Assembly (NCBI GenBank): GCA_027484445.1
Contig: JAIXSY010000020.1
Location: forward strand, 1-64,000
Direction: 5' to 3'
Source: Verrucomicrobiaceae bacterium
GTDB lineage: Bacteria > Verrucomicrobiota > Verrucomicrobiia > Verrucomicrobiales > Verrucomicrobiaceae
DNA length: 64,000 nucleotides
The notes under the pieces: model-generated
The model's input: only the letters and a program-made list of their open reading frames with translations
What the model was told of the DNA's origin: nothing
Databases searched by the model: none
Made by a program: the position numbers and the translations under genes
In this document: piece by piece, positions 32,301 through 40,725 of the stretch
Numbering within the stretch: the first letter of the stretch is position 1
Layout of the letters: every line of letters starts with the position of its first letter

Positions 32301-32524
32301 TGGGCGGCTTTTTGACTGGAGGGCCAGCTTTGGCGAATGGAGTCCCAAAAGGCAGCATCCACCGGTATCCACGGACCATCCGCCGCCTTGAGCAATTCTG
32401 CCTCCAGCTCAGGGGATTCATAAGCAATCGCTTCACGCCGCGCTGACAGGCGCTCAAAAAGCTCCAAAAAGCTATTCTGCGGCAATTCCAGAATGGCGGC
32501 TTCGATTTGGGCGACTGTGCTCAT
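32288..32524 (-). CDS. Putative antitoxin of the RelE/ParE toxin
   Basis: 78 residues from the ATG at 32524. STVAQIEAAILELPQNSFLELFERL, then a W-rich acidic tail (AADGPWIPVDAAFWDSIRQ), resembles short addiction-module antitoxins that pair with ParE. Overlap with the toxin gene and the size support the call. Pheno-copy sequence of pheT (32562-32609) lies just upstream of its start. Confidence 0.75.
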   Translation of the reverse strand: MSTVAQIEAAILELPQNSFLELFERLSARREAIAYESPELEAELLKAADGPWIPVDAAFWDSIRQSWPSSQKAAQCQV

Positions 32525-32561
32525 GGTCGGAGAATTGTTTTCCAGCATGAAAGATGCAAGC

Positions 32562-32609
32562 ATCGTCTCCGCGCTGGAGAAGGCATTTCCGGTGGTGGTG
32601 AGGCGGTGA
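32562..32609 (+). repeat. Short copy of the pheT 3' end, unit 4 (with stop codon)
   Basis: 48 bp ending in GAGGCGGTGA differ from the native end at only two positions. It is therefore closer to native pheT than to units 1 and 2. It marks the distal boundary of the array, 33 bp before the stop of the large RCC1 protein gene on the other strand. Confidence 0.85.
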
Positions 32610-32642
32610 TCTGCGTCGAAAACGGTGCGGCCCAATTCCTGA

Positions 32643-35600
32643 TCAAGGCCGCAGGAACATGATCTCGCCAGTGGTCTTCTCGGTGCCGGTGAGCGGTGGC
32701 AGCAGGTAGTGGCCGTCGCCAATTAAGACATCCGATTCTGTAGCAGGCTGGCGCAGGACGCCGGTGAAGGGCACTAGGCGGGGCTTTGTCGGTGTGTCGG
32801 CGAGTTCGAAGCTGCCGGTGAATAGGCCCGTGGAGGGAGTCAGCGTAGCTTTCCACTTGGTGGTGTTCGCTGAGGGGGTAGTGACGGTGACGAGGTTGGT
32901 GCTGCTTAGTGAGACGCGTATAGGTAGGTTGGGGTCCAGCATGGTGCTGTAGAGGACTTGGAAGCTTGGGTCTGTGAGCGAAAGTCGAGTGCTGATTGGA
33001 ATCGCAGGCGTGTTGCCTTTTGCGGTGACCGGCGGCAGCCAAGGGTCCAGTAGGAGCACGGCATTGCCACTCCCCCACCCTTCGCCATAGGTGGGGTCTT
33101 TGGGCAGCCCCGTTTTGTTCCAGCTTAGATTGGCGTTCTCGACATAGCGGCGTCCAGCCAAAGCTGGAAGCGGTGAAGGATGCGGCTGCATGGTGAAATC
33201 TCCGCTGACCCAAGAATCAAGCCGTGTGGCGGAACCTGTCCTATAGGGCTGCGCGAAGAGTCGATAGCCAGGATCTGGAAAATCATCCGGCGCTAGGGAA
33301 CTGGTGAAAGCGGTGCCATCCCCAAGCCTGCCAGCGAGAGTCATCACGCCCTTGGTGCTGATGACAGCTGTGGCCCAGCCTGCCCCTTTAGGATATTCAA
33401 AGCCTGTGGGCGCGAGCGGCTCCACCACGGCGGTATGGGTGCCACTGTATGAGACCGTCTTGCCTGGGGGAAGCGTCAGCAGTCGGCGACCTATTCCGTC
33501 AGCCGTCTCACGCATATCGGTACTGCCTCTCGGATAGAGGTCTGCATCAAGGCGTCCATCCGTCCCGATAGCGATGGAGAGTTCGAAAGGATTGCTGGCA
33601 GTAGCGAAGGCGGTGCCGTCAATCCTTCTATAGTAGGGATCTGTAGTGAGCTTGCCGCTAAACGTCAGCGCAGACCGATGACCTGACCAAATGAGTCTGC
33701 CGCTAAAGCTTGCATTGGAAGCAGTCACGGTCACGACGAGCTTCCCAGCGCCGAAATCATTCTTCACCAAGGTTTCGTAAGCGCCGGCAAAGGTATAAAC
33801 TGCCAGGGTAGCTTGCCGGTAAACGAAATAGTAGTTGGGCGGCGGTTTCCCACCACTCACAGTGATCGGGTATTGGCCACCCACGCTCGCTTTCGTGGCT
33901 GTGGTGCGGGCGACGGGCGGCACAGTGATCTCAGACGACTGTTCGTCGGTAAGCCAGCCGTCGTAACTAAAAAACAGATCGGGATTGTTCTCTCCGACGA
34001 ACTTACTCTGGTTTTCCGGTATGACATAGAGCGGTGCTCTGCCGATGATGAGGGTGCCTGTCAGGGTGCCCGTGCTATCCGTGGCGCGCACATGGTAGCT
34101 GCCCGCTTCGAAGGGAGGGTCACTAACAAAAGTTCCTTCGACTTGATATCTCACGTTCACTGGGCCAACCCCGCCGATCGTGGTTATGCCAAGCGGCATG
34201 CCTGTGAAGGTTTGGTTGAGATTCAGTAGGGTGAGCGAGGGCGGATTGGCTGTGACCGCGATGGTTTTCACCACGGCAGGAGCAGCGGCGTGGAAGGCAT
34301 CACCGGCCTGGGTGGCCTGTAGCTTCACTTTGCCAGTACCGGTAAAGCTGAGCACATCACCCACGATGGTGGCTCCAGCAGCCGTGGTCTCACTGGGCAC
34401 CACGCTGAAGGTCACGGGCAGTGCCGAGGTGGCATGGGCGCTGAGTTTCAGCGGTCCCTGTGCGAGGCTGATGCTGGCCGGTGGAGCAAAGGTGATGGTC
34501 TGCGGATGACCTTTGCTCAAAGAGCCAAAGCCCCGTATGCCAAAGCTGAAACTTGGCTGATCATGGTCCGAGCTATGAATGGTCACCGTAGAGGTGTTTG
34601 GCCCCAACAAAGTAGGTTCGAAGCTCAAGACGAAGCGGGTGCTTCCGCCTGGCTCGATCGCGTAAACAGGAGCGTGGGACAAGGTAAAGTTTCTTTCATA
34701 CCAATCGAGGCTGACCCTCGGACTGTAGAGGTAAAGCGTGATGTTGCCCTGGTTCTTGATGGTGTAGGAACGTGAGACGCGCTGGCCCGCCAAGATGGCG
34801 TTGCCAAAGTCCGTCGCATCTGCGGTAGAGGGTTCGGTGTCATCCTGAGAGATCGCTACGCCATTGCCGGTGACGGCGATTTCGCCAGCAGGAGGACTCG
34901 TCATGCCATAGATGGCCATGTGCTTTGAGGCCAGAGAGCCAGGGCTCAGCCCGGCGAGCCGCTTTCCAGCGAGGGTATTGGTGCCACTCGAGATGTCCAA
35001 TGGCACGGCGTATTTCGGTCGGTTGGGATCGTCAGTAGAGCTGCCATTGGCTCCCCATGATGCCACGGTGCCATCACTGTAGAGAGCTAGGCTGTGAACC
35101 TGGCCTGCTGCGATGGCGATGATGCTCTTCCCCGCAAGTCCAGCTCCCACAGCCACCTCGACGGGGCTGTAACGATTGACGAGACTACCGTCCCCTACCT
35201 GACCATGCGTGTTCAGTCCCCAGGCATACATCTTGCCATCACTACACAGCACTAGATTGTGATCCCCGCCTGCGGCGATGGAAATGGCATTTTTACCCGC
35301 TAGGTCAACCAGCCTAGCCCCATGATTCCAGCTCTGATAATAGGTAGCGAGACCCCAAGTCACCACGCTACCATCTTCACACAAAACCAGATTGTGATAT
35401 GGACCCGTAGCGATGGCGACGACCCTCTTGCCCGACAAAGCAACCAAGTTGACCGCCACTGGACTGTATCGAGGCCAAGTCGTGCCATCCCCAAGCTGCT
35501 GAAAAGTATTGCTTCCCCACGCTGCCAGAGTGCCATCGCTGCACAAAGCCAAGGTATGCGAATAGCCTGCTGCGATAGACACCACTTTCTTGCCCGCTAG

Positions 35601-38279
35601 CGCGCTGGTCCCCGCCGCCACGTTCACTGCCACTGGCGTAGCGCGGTTAGTGGCGCTGTTGTCCCCGACCTGGCCTAAGCTGTTAAATCCCCAAGCAGCC
35701 AGGGTCCCATCGCTGCATAGAGCCACCTTGTGACCACCTCCATCCGCGATGCCCACCACGCTCTTGCCAGCAAGCCCCGGCTGCGTGCTCACGGACGCAG
35801 GAACATTCCAGCTGTAGATACCATCGATCGAGTTTCCGTACGAATTCGGCACCCAGCTGGCCATGCTGCCATCGCTGCAAAGGGCGAAGCCTGTGGGTAT
35901 AACCTGGACGATGGTTTTCCCATGAAGCGCCCCAGCCTGCACCACACCCACCGGTGTCGTGGCACTTTCTCCGACGCGACCGGAGCTATTGAAAGCCCAA
36001 GACGTCAGACCCGTGTGGGGCCAGAGCAGAACTAGCTCATTATGTCGCACGCCGCCGTAATACCAGGCCACGAAAGGGTAGATCGTGCCTTGATACGTGA
36101 GGTTCACCGTGCTGGCGTTTGGCACATTGCTGAACTGACCCGTGATGAAACTCAGCCCCGTGTTCTTCACGACCTTCAAGTTCGTGCCCGGCGGCGGCGC
36201 AAAATGAAGAGTCACATCCAGCTCCACACCTGTCAGATTAATGGCTGGTGCGCTCAGCGGCGTATCCGTCGCCGCTGCAATATTCACAGCGATAGCACTT
36301 GGTTTATTCCCAGCCAGAGCAATGCGGAAGGGTGCTTCGTCCCTGTCGTTGCTGGCGATTTCCAGTGTCGCGCTCTTCGCGCCTGGGCTCACAGCGGTAA
36401 AGGCCACCTGGAAGGTGGTGCTGCCCCCTCCAGCGACACCAGACGAAGGCTGGCTCAGCAGCGTGAAGCTAGCCGCATCTGCACCCGTCAGGTTCGCAGC
36501 CAGAATCCCCAGCGCCGCATCTCCCGTGCTGCGCACTCGGAATGTCCTCACTGCCGCCACCACGGAGCCAAAGTCCACCGCACTCGATTGGTCGGTTAAA
36601 TCCGTAACGCTGGGCTCCAGTACCTCCACAGCGATCTCGGGGGACTCCATCCCATAAATGGCGATGCTGTAAAAACCCTGAGAGCTGACCGCCAAACCGC
36701 TTGCTTGCCTGCCAGAGAGCACGCTCGTCCCAGCCTCCACGTTCACCACCACCGGCATGAGGGATGTCGTCTCGCTATTGTCCCCGAGTTGGCCGTTATT
36801 ATTGCTGCCCCAGGCCCCTACGGTGCCAGCACCACACAAGACTAGACTGTGGCCTCCACCCGCCGCGATGGCGGTCACGACCCTGCCTGCCAGGGAGATC
36901 GTCCAAGTTCCCACAGGCACATGGCTGTCGATGGTGCTGTTGTTCCCGAGCTGGCCATCGGCGTTGGAACCCCAGGCACCCACGGTGCCGTCACTGCACA
37001 AAGCTAAGCTGTGATAGCTACCCGCCGCGAGGGCGACCACGGTCTTGCCAGCCAGCGCGCTCGTCCCAGCCCCCCTGTTCACAGCCACCGGCACGAGGCG
37101 TGTCGTCGTACTGTTGTCGCCGAGTTGGCCGCCGCTATTCAGTCCCCAAGCCGCCACGGTGCCGTCACTGCACAACGCCAGATTGTGATAGCTACCCGCC
37201 GCAATGGTCACCAAGGTTTTGCCAGCCAGCACGCTCGTCCCAGCCGCCCTGTTCACCGCCACTGGCACGCGGCGCGTCGTCGTACTGTTGTCGCCGAGTT
37301 GGCCGCTGCTATTGAATCCCCAGGCCACCAAGGTGCCGTCACTGCACAACGCCAAGTTGTGAGAGCTACCCGCAGCGATGGAGACCACGGTCTTGCCAGC
37401 CAACACACTCGTTGGCCGAGCATCCACAGCCACCGGCACACTTTGGTTCATCGTATTGCTATTGCCGAGCTGGCCGTCGTCGTTGTATCCCCAGGCTGCC
37501 ACGGTGCCGTCACTGCACAACGCCAGACTGTGATAGCTACCCGCCGCGATGGTCACCACGGTCTTGCCAGCCAGCACGCTCGTCCCAGCCGCCCTGTTCA
37601 CCGCCACTGGCACGCGGCGCGTCGTCGTACTGTTGTCGCCGAGTTGGCCGTTGCCATTGTATCCCCAGGCCGCCACGGTGCCGTCACTGCACAAGGCTAG
37701 GCTGTGAGAGTTGCCGCGCGCCACTTGCACGATCGTTTTCCCCACTAGCACTCCGCTCTGCTCCACGCCCACGGGCGTATTTCGATTCGTCCGACTGTTG
37801 TCACCGAGTTGGCCATATTCGTTTCTGCCCCAGGCTGCCAGTCCTGTGTGTGGCCAAAGCAGCATCAGGTCATTGTTTCCTTCCCCGCCGTAGTACCAGG
37901 CCACGAAAGGATAAGTCGTGCCGTTGTGAGTCAGGTTCACCGTGGCCCCGTTCGCCAGATTGCCGAACTGCCCGGTGATGAAGGGAAGTCCGGTGTTCTT
38001 CACGACCGTCAGGTTCGTGCCCGGCGTCGGGTCGAAGCCGAGCGTGAAGCTGACCTCGCCGCTGGCGCTGAAGCTGGCGGCGGTGACGGGGATGTCGGCA
38101 GCGGTATTGAAGGTGGCCGCGAGGCCCTGGGCGTGCAGGGCTGACGCTGTGAGCACTGCCCAAACCATCATTCCGAAAACAAGTCCTCGGCGCAGACAGG
38201 AGATGATCCAGGGACTGCCGCCAACGGCTAGGAAAGGACTCTTACCTACATCTTTACGGGGCGGGAGGCTCTTGATCAT
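32643..38279 (-). CDS. Giant secreted RCC1-repeat protein
   Basis: 1,878 residues. The N-terminus is a long basic stretch and a hydrophobic segment (LVFGMMVWAVLTASALHAQG), i.e. an extended signal peptide. Two matching halves follow, each with a beta domain (GTNLTVVKNTGLPFITGQF, YPFVAWYYGGE) and a block of RCC1 repeats with the core A-W-G-x-N-x-x-G-Q-L-G-D-N-S; about 7 repeats are in the first block and ~6 in the second. Each block is closed by a choice-of-anchor-D domain. Then come MBG/YDG-like Ig domains (ITFAPPASISLAQGP; RAPLYVIPENQSKFVGENNPD) and a C-terminal beta domain (YETLVKNDFGAGKLVVTVTASN). RCC1 blades form seven-fold propellers. A surface or matrix binding protein is likely; no enzyme motif. 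Confidence 0.88.
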   Translation of the reverse strand: MIKSLPPRKDVGKSPFLAVGGSPWIISCLRRGLVFGMMVWAVLTASALHAQGLAATFNTAADIPVTAASFSASGEVSFTLGFDPTPGTNLTVVKNTGLPFITGQFGNLANGATVNLTHNGTTYPFVAWYYGGEGNNDLMLLWPHTGLAAWGRNEYGQLGDNSRTNRNTPVGVEQSGVLVGKTIVQVARGNSHSLALCSDGTVAAWGYNGNGQLGDNSTTTRRVPVAVNRAAGTSVLAGKTVVTIAAGSYHSLALCSDGTVAAWGYNDDGQLGNSNTMNQSVPVAVDARPTSVLAGKTVVSIAAGSSHNLALCSDGTLVAWGFNSSGQLGDNSTTTRRVPVAVNRAAGTSVLAGKTLVTIAAGSYHNLALCSDGTVAAWGLNSGGQLGDNSTTTRLVPVAVNRGAGTSALAGKTVVALAAGSYHSLALCSDGTVGAWGSNADGQLGNNSTIDSHVPVGTWTISLAGRVVTAIAAGGGHSLVLCGAGTVGAWGSNNNGQLGDNSETTSLMPVVVNVEAGTSVLSGRQASGLAVSSQGFYSIAIYGMESPEIAVEVLEPSVTDLTDQSSAVDFGSVVAAVRTFRVRSTGDAALGILAANLTGADAASFTLLSQPSSGVAGGGSTTFQVAFTAVSPGAKSATLEIASNDRDEAPFRIALAGNKPSAIAVNIAAATDTPLSAPAINLTGVELDVTLHFAPPPGTNLKVVKNTGLSFITGQFSNVPNASTVNLTYQGTIYPFVAWYYGGVRHNELVLLWPHTGLTSWAFNSSGRVGESATTPVGVVQAGALHGKTIVQVIPTGFALCSDGSMASWVPNSYGNSIDGIYSWNVPASVSTQPGLAGKSVVGIADGGGHKVALCSDGTLAAWGFNSLGQVGDNSATNRATPVAVNVAAGTSALAGKKVVSIAAGYSHTLALCSDGTLAAWGSNTFQQLGDGTTWPRYSPVAVNLVALSGKRVVAIATGPYHNLVLCEDGSVVTWGLATYYQSWNHGARLVDLAGKNAISIAAGGDHNLVLCSDGKMYAWGLNTHGQVGDGSLVNRYSPVEVAVGAGLAGKSIIAIAAGQVHSLALYSDGTVASWGANGSSTDDPNRPKYAVPLDISSGTNTLAGKRLAGLSPGSLASKHMAIYGMTSPPAGEIAVTGNGVAISQDDTEPSTADATDFGNAILAGQRVSRSYTIKNQGNITLYLYSPRVSLDWYERNFTLSHAPVYAIEPGGSTRFVLSFEPTLLGPNTSTVTIHSSDHDQPSFSFGIRGFGSLSKGHPQTITFAPPASISLAQGPLKLSAHATSALPVTFSVVPSETTAAGATIVGDVLSFTGTGKVKLQATQAGDAFHAAAPAVVKTIAVTANPPSLTLLNLNQTFTGMPLGITTIGGVGPVNVRYQVEGTFVSDPPFEAGSYHVRATDSTGTLTGTLIIGRAPLYVIPENQSKFVGENNPDLFFSYDGWLTDEQSSEITVPPVARTTATKASVGGQYPITVSGGKPPPNYYFVYRQATLAVYTFAGAYETLVKNDFGAGKLVVTVTASNASFSGRLIWSGHRSALTFSGKLTTDPYYRRIDGTAFATASNPFELSIAIGTDGRLDADLYPRGSTDMRETADGIGRRLLTLPPGKTVSYSGTHTAVVEPLAPTGFEYPKGAGWATAVISTKGVMTLAGRLGDGTAFTSSLAPDDFPDPGYRLFAQPYRTGSATRLDSWVSGDFTMQPHPSPLPALAGRRYVENANLSWNKTGLPKDPTYGEGWGSGNAVLLLDPWLPPVTAKGNTPAIPISTRLSLTDPSFQVLYSTMLDPNLPIRVSLSSTNLVTVTTPSANTTKWKATLTPSTGLFTGSFELADTPTKPRLVPFTGVLRQPATESDVLIGDGHYLLPPLTGTEKTTGEIMFLRP

Positions 38280-38913
38280 AACATGGCTATCAATTTCTAC
38301 TTAAGGGAAGCCTTAGCCAAGGACTTTGCTCTTGTCTTGCCAGAAATATCACCCAACTCTGATTTGTGACTACCTGCATTCCATAGAAGGTAATTTGGTA
38401 GCATTTTCAGTCGTTGATCGACCTCAAAGTATAAAATAGCTAACTCGTTGGAACGAAATCGGAGATCAGAGGGACTTTTTGCTCACTCGCTGGAACGAAA
38501 TCAGCGGTTTGAGCGCGATTTACCGAACTAAGGAGGCGTATGGCGATGCTTGGAGGGATCTTTTGGAGGCTCCGCGCTGGCTTTTGGAAGGTGAGAGCTT
38601 CGAGGATGGAGCTTTGGGGTTCAAGTAGCGTGCTATCTGGTTCGATTTTGAAGGTCTGAAGTGTCGATAGCTAACTCGTTGGAACGAGATCGGAGCTCGG
38701 AGCTGCAAATGGCGACCTCAGAAGTTCGGTTTTCGAGCTCTGAAGTGCAGATAGACGCCGATGAGGTTCGGTATTAAACTACGGCGCTCTTCTTTGATCC
38801 TGAATTCCACAGTTCACGGGGCAGGAATGCCCTGGTTACTGAGAACTGCGGAATCCGGGTTGATACTGCCGCGCGAGCTTTTGCTGCCTTCACCCTCGTT
38901 CTTTGCCCCTGCC
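38280..38913. other. 634-bp region without a gene, containing short direct repeats
   Basis: No coding frame with recognisable content was found. The unit AACTCGTTGGAACGA followed by (A/G)ATCGGAG occurs near 38433 and again near 38667, with a variant ACTCGCTGGAACGA near 38484. Phrases such as TTCGGTTTTCGAGCTCTGAAGT and TTCGATTTTGAAGGTCTGAAGT also recur. It lies between two divergent genes and probably contains their promoters. Confidence 0.5.
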
Positions 38914-39264
38914 ATGGCTGACTTACCTCCTCCTGACCCCGCGCCGCCGGTCCCGGTGGCGGAGTTTCCAAATCCGGTGCGCCTGCTGGAGGCCATCGCT
39001 GACCCGGTGCGCTATGAGGCGCTGCGGACGCTGGCGACGGGGCTGTATCTGACGCCGCTGGACCTCTCGAAGAAGGTGCAGGTCTCCCACGACAACATGG
39101 CGAAGCACATGCGGCTGCTGAAGGCACGTGGGGCGGTGCAGTTGGTCAGGCCGGTGAATGCGGATGGGCGGGCGCAGTATTACCAGATCCCGGCTCGCTT
39201 TCGCCAGACGACGGACGCGGGCAGGCCGCTGCTGGACTATGGGGTGTGCGTGATCCGGTTTTGA
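38914..39264 (+). CDS. ArsR-type winged-helix regulator
   Basis: 116 residues from the ATG at 38914; the frame is open further upstream but the winged-helix fold and its Pro-rich lead begin here. The pattern LLEAIADPVRYEALRTLATG, then LTPLDLSKKVQVSHDNMAKHMRLLKARGAV and RAQYYQIP is an ArsR-family HTH and wing. No metal-binding Cys motif is present, so it likely senses something other than As/Cd. No adjacent obvious target; the next gene is an exported esterase on the same strand. Confidence 0.8.
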   Translation: MADLPPPDPAPPVPVAEFPNPVRLLEAIADPVRYEALRTLATGLYLTPLDLSKKVQVSHDNMAKHMRLLKARGAVQLVRPVNADGRAQYYQIPARFRQTTDAGRPLLDYGVCVIRF

Positions 39265-39357
39265 TGAGGTCTCGGGGGACTCGTCGATTCGTGAAACGTC
39301 TGATTGCGATTGGGAAGATGTATTCGAACGCTCGGCGTGGTGTGCCATGTGTGGGGG

Positions 39358-40662
39358 ATGAAGCATTTCGGCTTGGTTTTGGGCATGATGCTGCTGCTGG
39401 CAGCGGAGGGAGTGTCGGCGTTCACGAGTCTGACGAATGTGCGCTATCGGGCAGGGACGGAGCCGCGGCATGTGCTGGATTTGCATCGGCCAAATCCGCT
39501 GCGGGCACAGCCGATGCCGGTGATTTTGTGGATTCATGGCGGGGGATGGCTGACGGGGCACAAGGGGGATGCGCCGCTGATCGCGGAGGTGACAAGCGCG
39601 GGTTATGTGCTGGCGGCGATGAATTACCGCTACTCGTCCACGGCTCCGTTTCCGGCACAGCTTCAGGATGTGAAGGCGGCGATCCGTTTTCTACGGGCGA
39701 ATGCGGCGGCGTATGGCCTGGACCCAAGCCGGATCGGGGTTTGGGGGCAGTCGGCAGGGGGCCACTTGGCGGCGCTGGCGGCGGTGACGAGCGGTCTCAC
39801 GCAGACGACGCTGGGGCAGCCGCTGGAGGTGGGGGAGCACTTGGGGGTGTCATCGGCAGTACAGGCCTGCGTGGCCTTTGCGCCGCCTTCTTATCTGGGG
39901 GATGCGCCGCCGAGTGACACGACGGTGTCCACCTACCTGGGTGGCACGCTGCCAGGGGCGCTGCCGACGGCGCAGGCGGCGAACTGCTACCATCCGGCCT
40001 ACTTGGGGGATGATCCGCCTTTTCTGATCGTGCATGGGCTGGCGGACACGGTCGTGCCGCCTGTCTATGGCAGTCAGCTGCATGCGGCGCTGGTGGCGGC
40101 GGGAGGCAGCAGCAGCTATGTGTCTCTGCCGGGCGTGGGTCACACGCCGTGGACGGCGGGGGAGTATCCGCGAGCGCTGGCTTTTTTCCAAAGTGTGCTG
40201 CCTTCGCTGCCGCTGGCGTCTTGGCGGGAACTGCATGGGCTGCCGCGGGATGGCAGTCAGGACGAGGCGGTGACGGGTGGAGATGGGGTGCCGCATCTGC
40301 TGAAGTTTGCCTTTCACTTGGCTCCGACGGCGGGGTCGCTGACGGGCCGTGCAGCGCGCACGCTTGCCGCGCCAACGAGCTTGGTGCTGGATGATTTGGC
40401 AGGTCTGCCCCACTGGGGAGCGGCGGGTGGCAGTGGAGTTCCGGCGCTGACGTTTCTGAGACGGCGGGCGAGTTCGGGGCCAGGCATCCGCTACGGGGTG
40501 CAGGGTTCGGTGGATTTGGTGAGCTGGCAGTCGCAGACGCTGGATGCGACGAACTGTGAGGTGACGGTGGTGGATGCGCTGTGGGAGCGGGTGCGGTTTT
40601 TCCCCTCTGCGCAGGCGGTGGGGGCACCGCGCTTTTTCCGTGTGGTGGTGCAGGGGCTGTGA
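39358..40662 (+). CDS. Secreted alpha/beta-hydrolase (BD-FAE-like esterase) with C-terminal sorting-like domain
   Basis: 434 residues from the ATG at 39358, which opens a signal peptide (MKHFGLVLGMMLLLAAEGVSA). The esterase core shows the oxyanion motif HGGGW, nucleophile elbow GQSAGG, an Asp in VHGLADTVVPP and the His in GVGHTPW, a full catalytic triad of the HSL/BD-FAE type acting on plant or polymer esters. After ~290 a second domain (DGVPHLLKFAF, LTFLRRRASSG, VDLVSWQSQTL) matches the C-terminal domain of the 1,290-residue repeat protein. That domain probably directs surface attachment. Followed after 63 bp by a LysR regulator. Confidence 0.88.
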   Translation: MKHFGLVLGMMLLLAAEGVSAFTSLTNVRYRAGTEPRHVLDLHRPNPLRAQPMPVILWIHGGGWLTGHKGDAPLIAEVTSAGYVLAAMNYRYSSTAPFPAQLQDVKAAIRFLRANAAAYGLDPSRIGVWGQSAGGHLAALAAVTSGLTQTTLGQPLEVGEHLGVSSAVQACVAFAPPSYLGDAPPSDTTVSTYLGGTLPGALPTAQAANCYHPAYLGDDPPFLIVHGLADTVVPPVYGSQLHAALVAAGGSSSYVSLPGVGHTPWTAGEYPRALAFFQSVLPSLPLASWRELHGLPRDGSQDEAVTGGDGVPHLLKFAFHLAPTAGSLTGRAARTLAAPTSLVLDDLAGLPHWGAAGGSGVPALTFLRRRASSGPGIRYGVQGSVDLVSWQSQTLDATNCEVTVVDALWERVRFFPSAQAVGAPRFFRVVVQGL

Positions 40663-40725
40663 ATGGATAGCCGCTGGTGCGCACGTGGGGTTGCGGGTCG
40701 GGCGGGCGACGTTATGTCTAGAGCT

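Noticed and set aside
28938..32609. Integron cassette array
   Set aside because: There are no attC-like hairpins between genes and no IntI gene; the repeats are coding 3' ends of pheT.
36750..37710. Regular ~115-bp periodicity reminiscent of a CRISPR or tandem array
   Set aside because: The period matches RCC1 protein repeats in frame and no spacer-repeat pattern with constant repeats is present.
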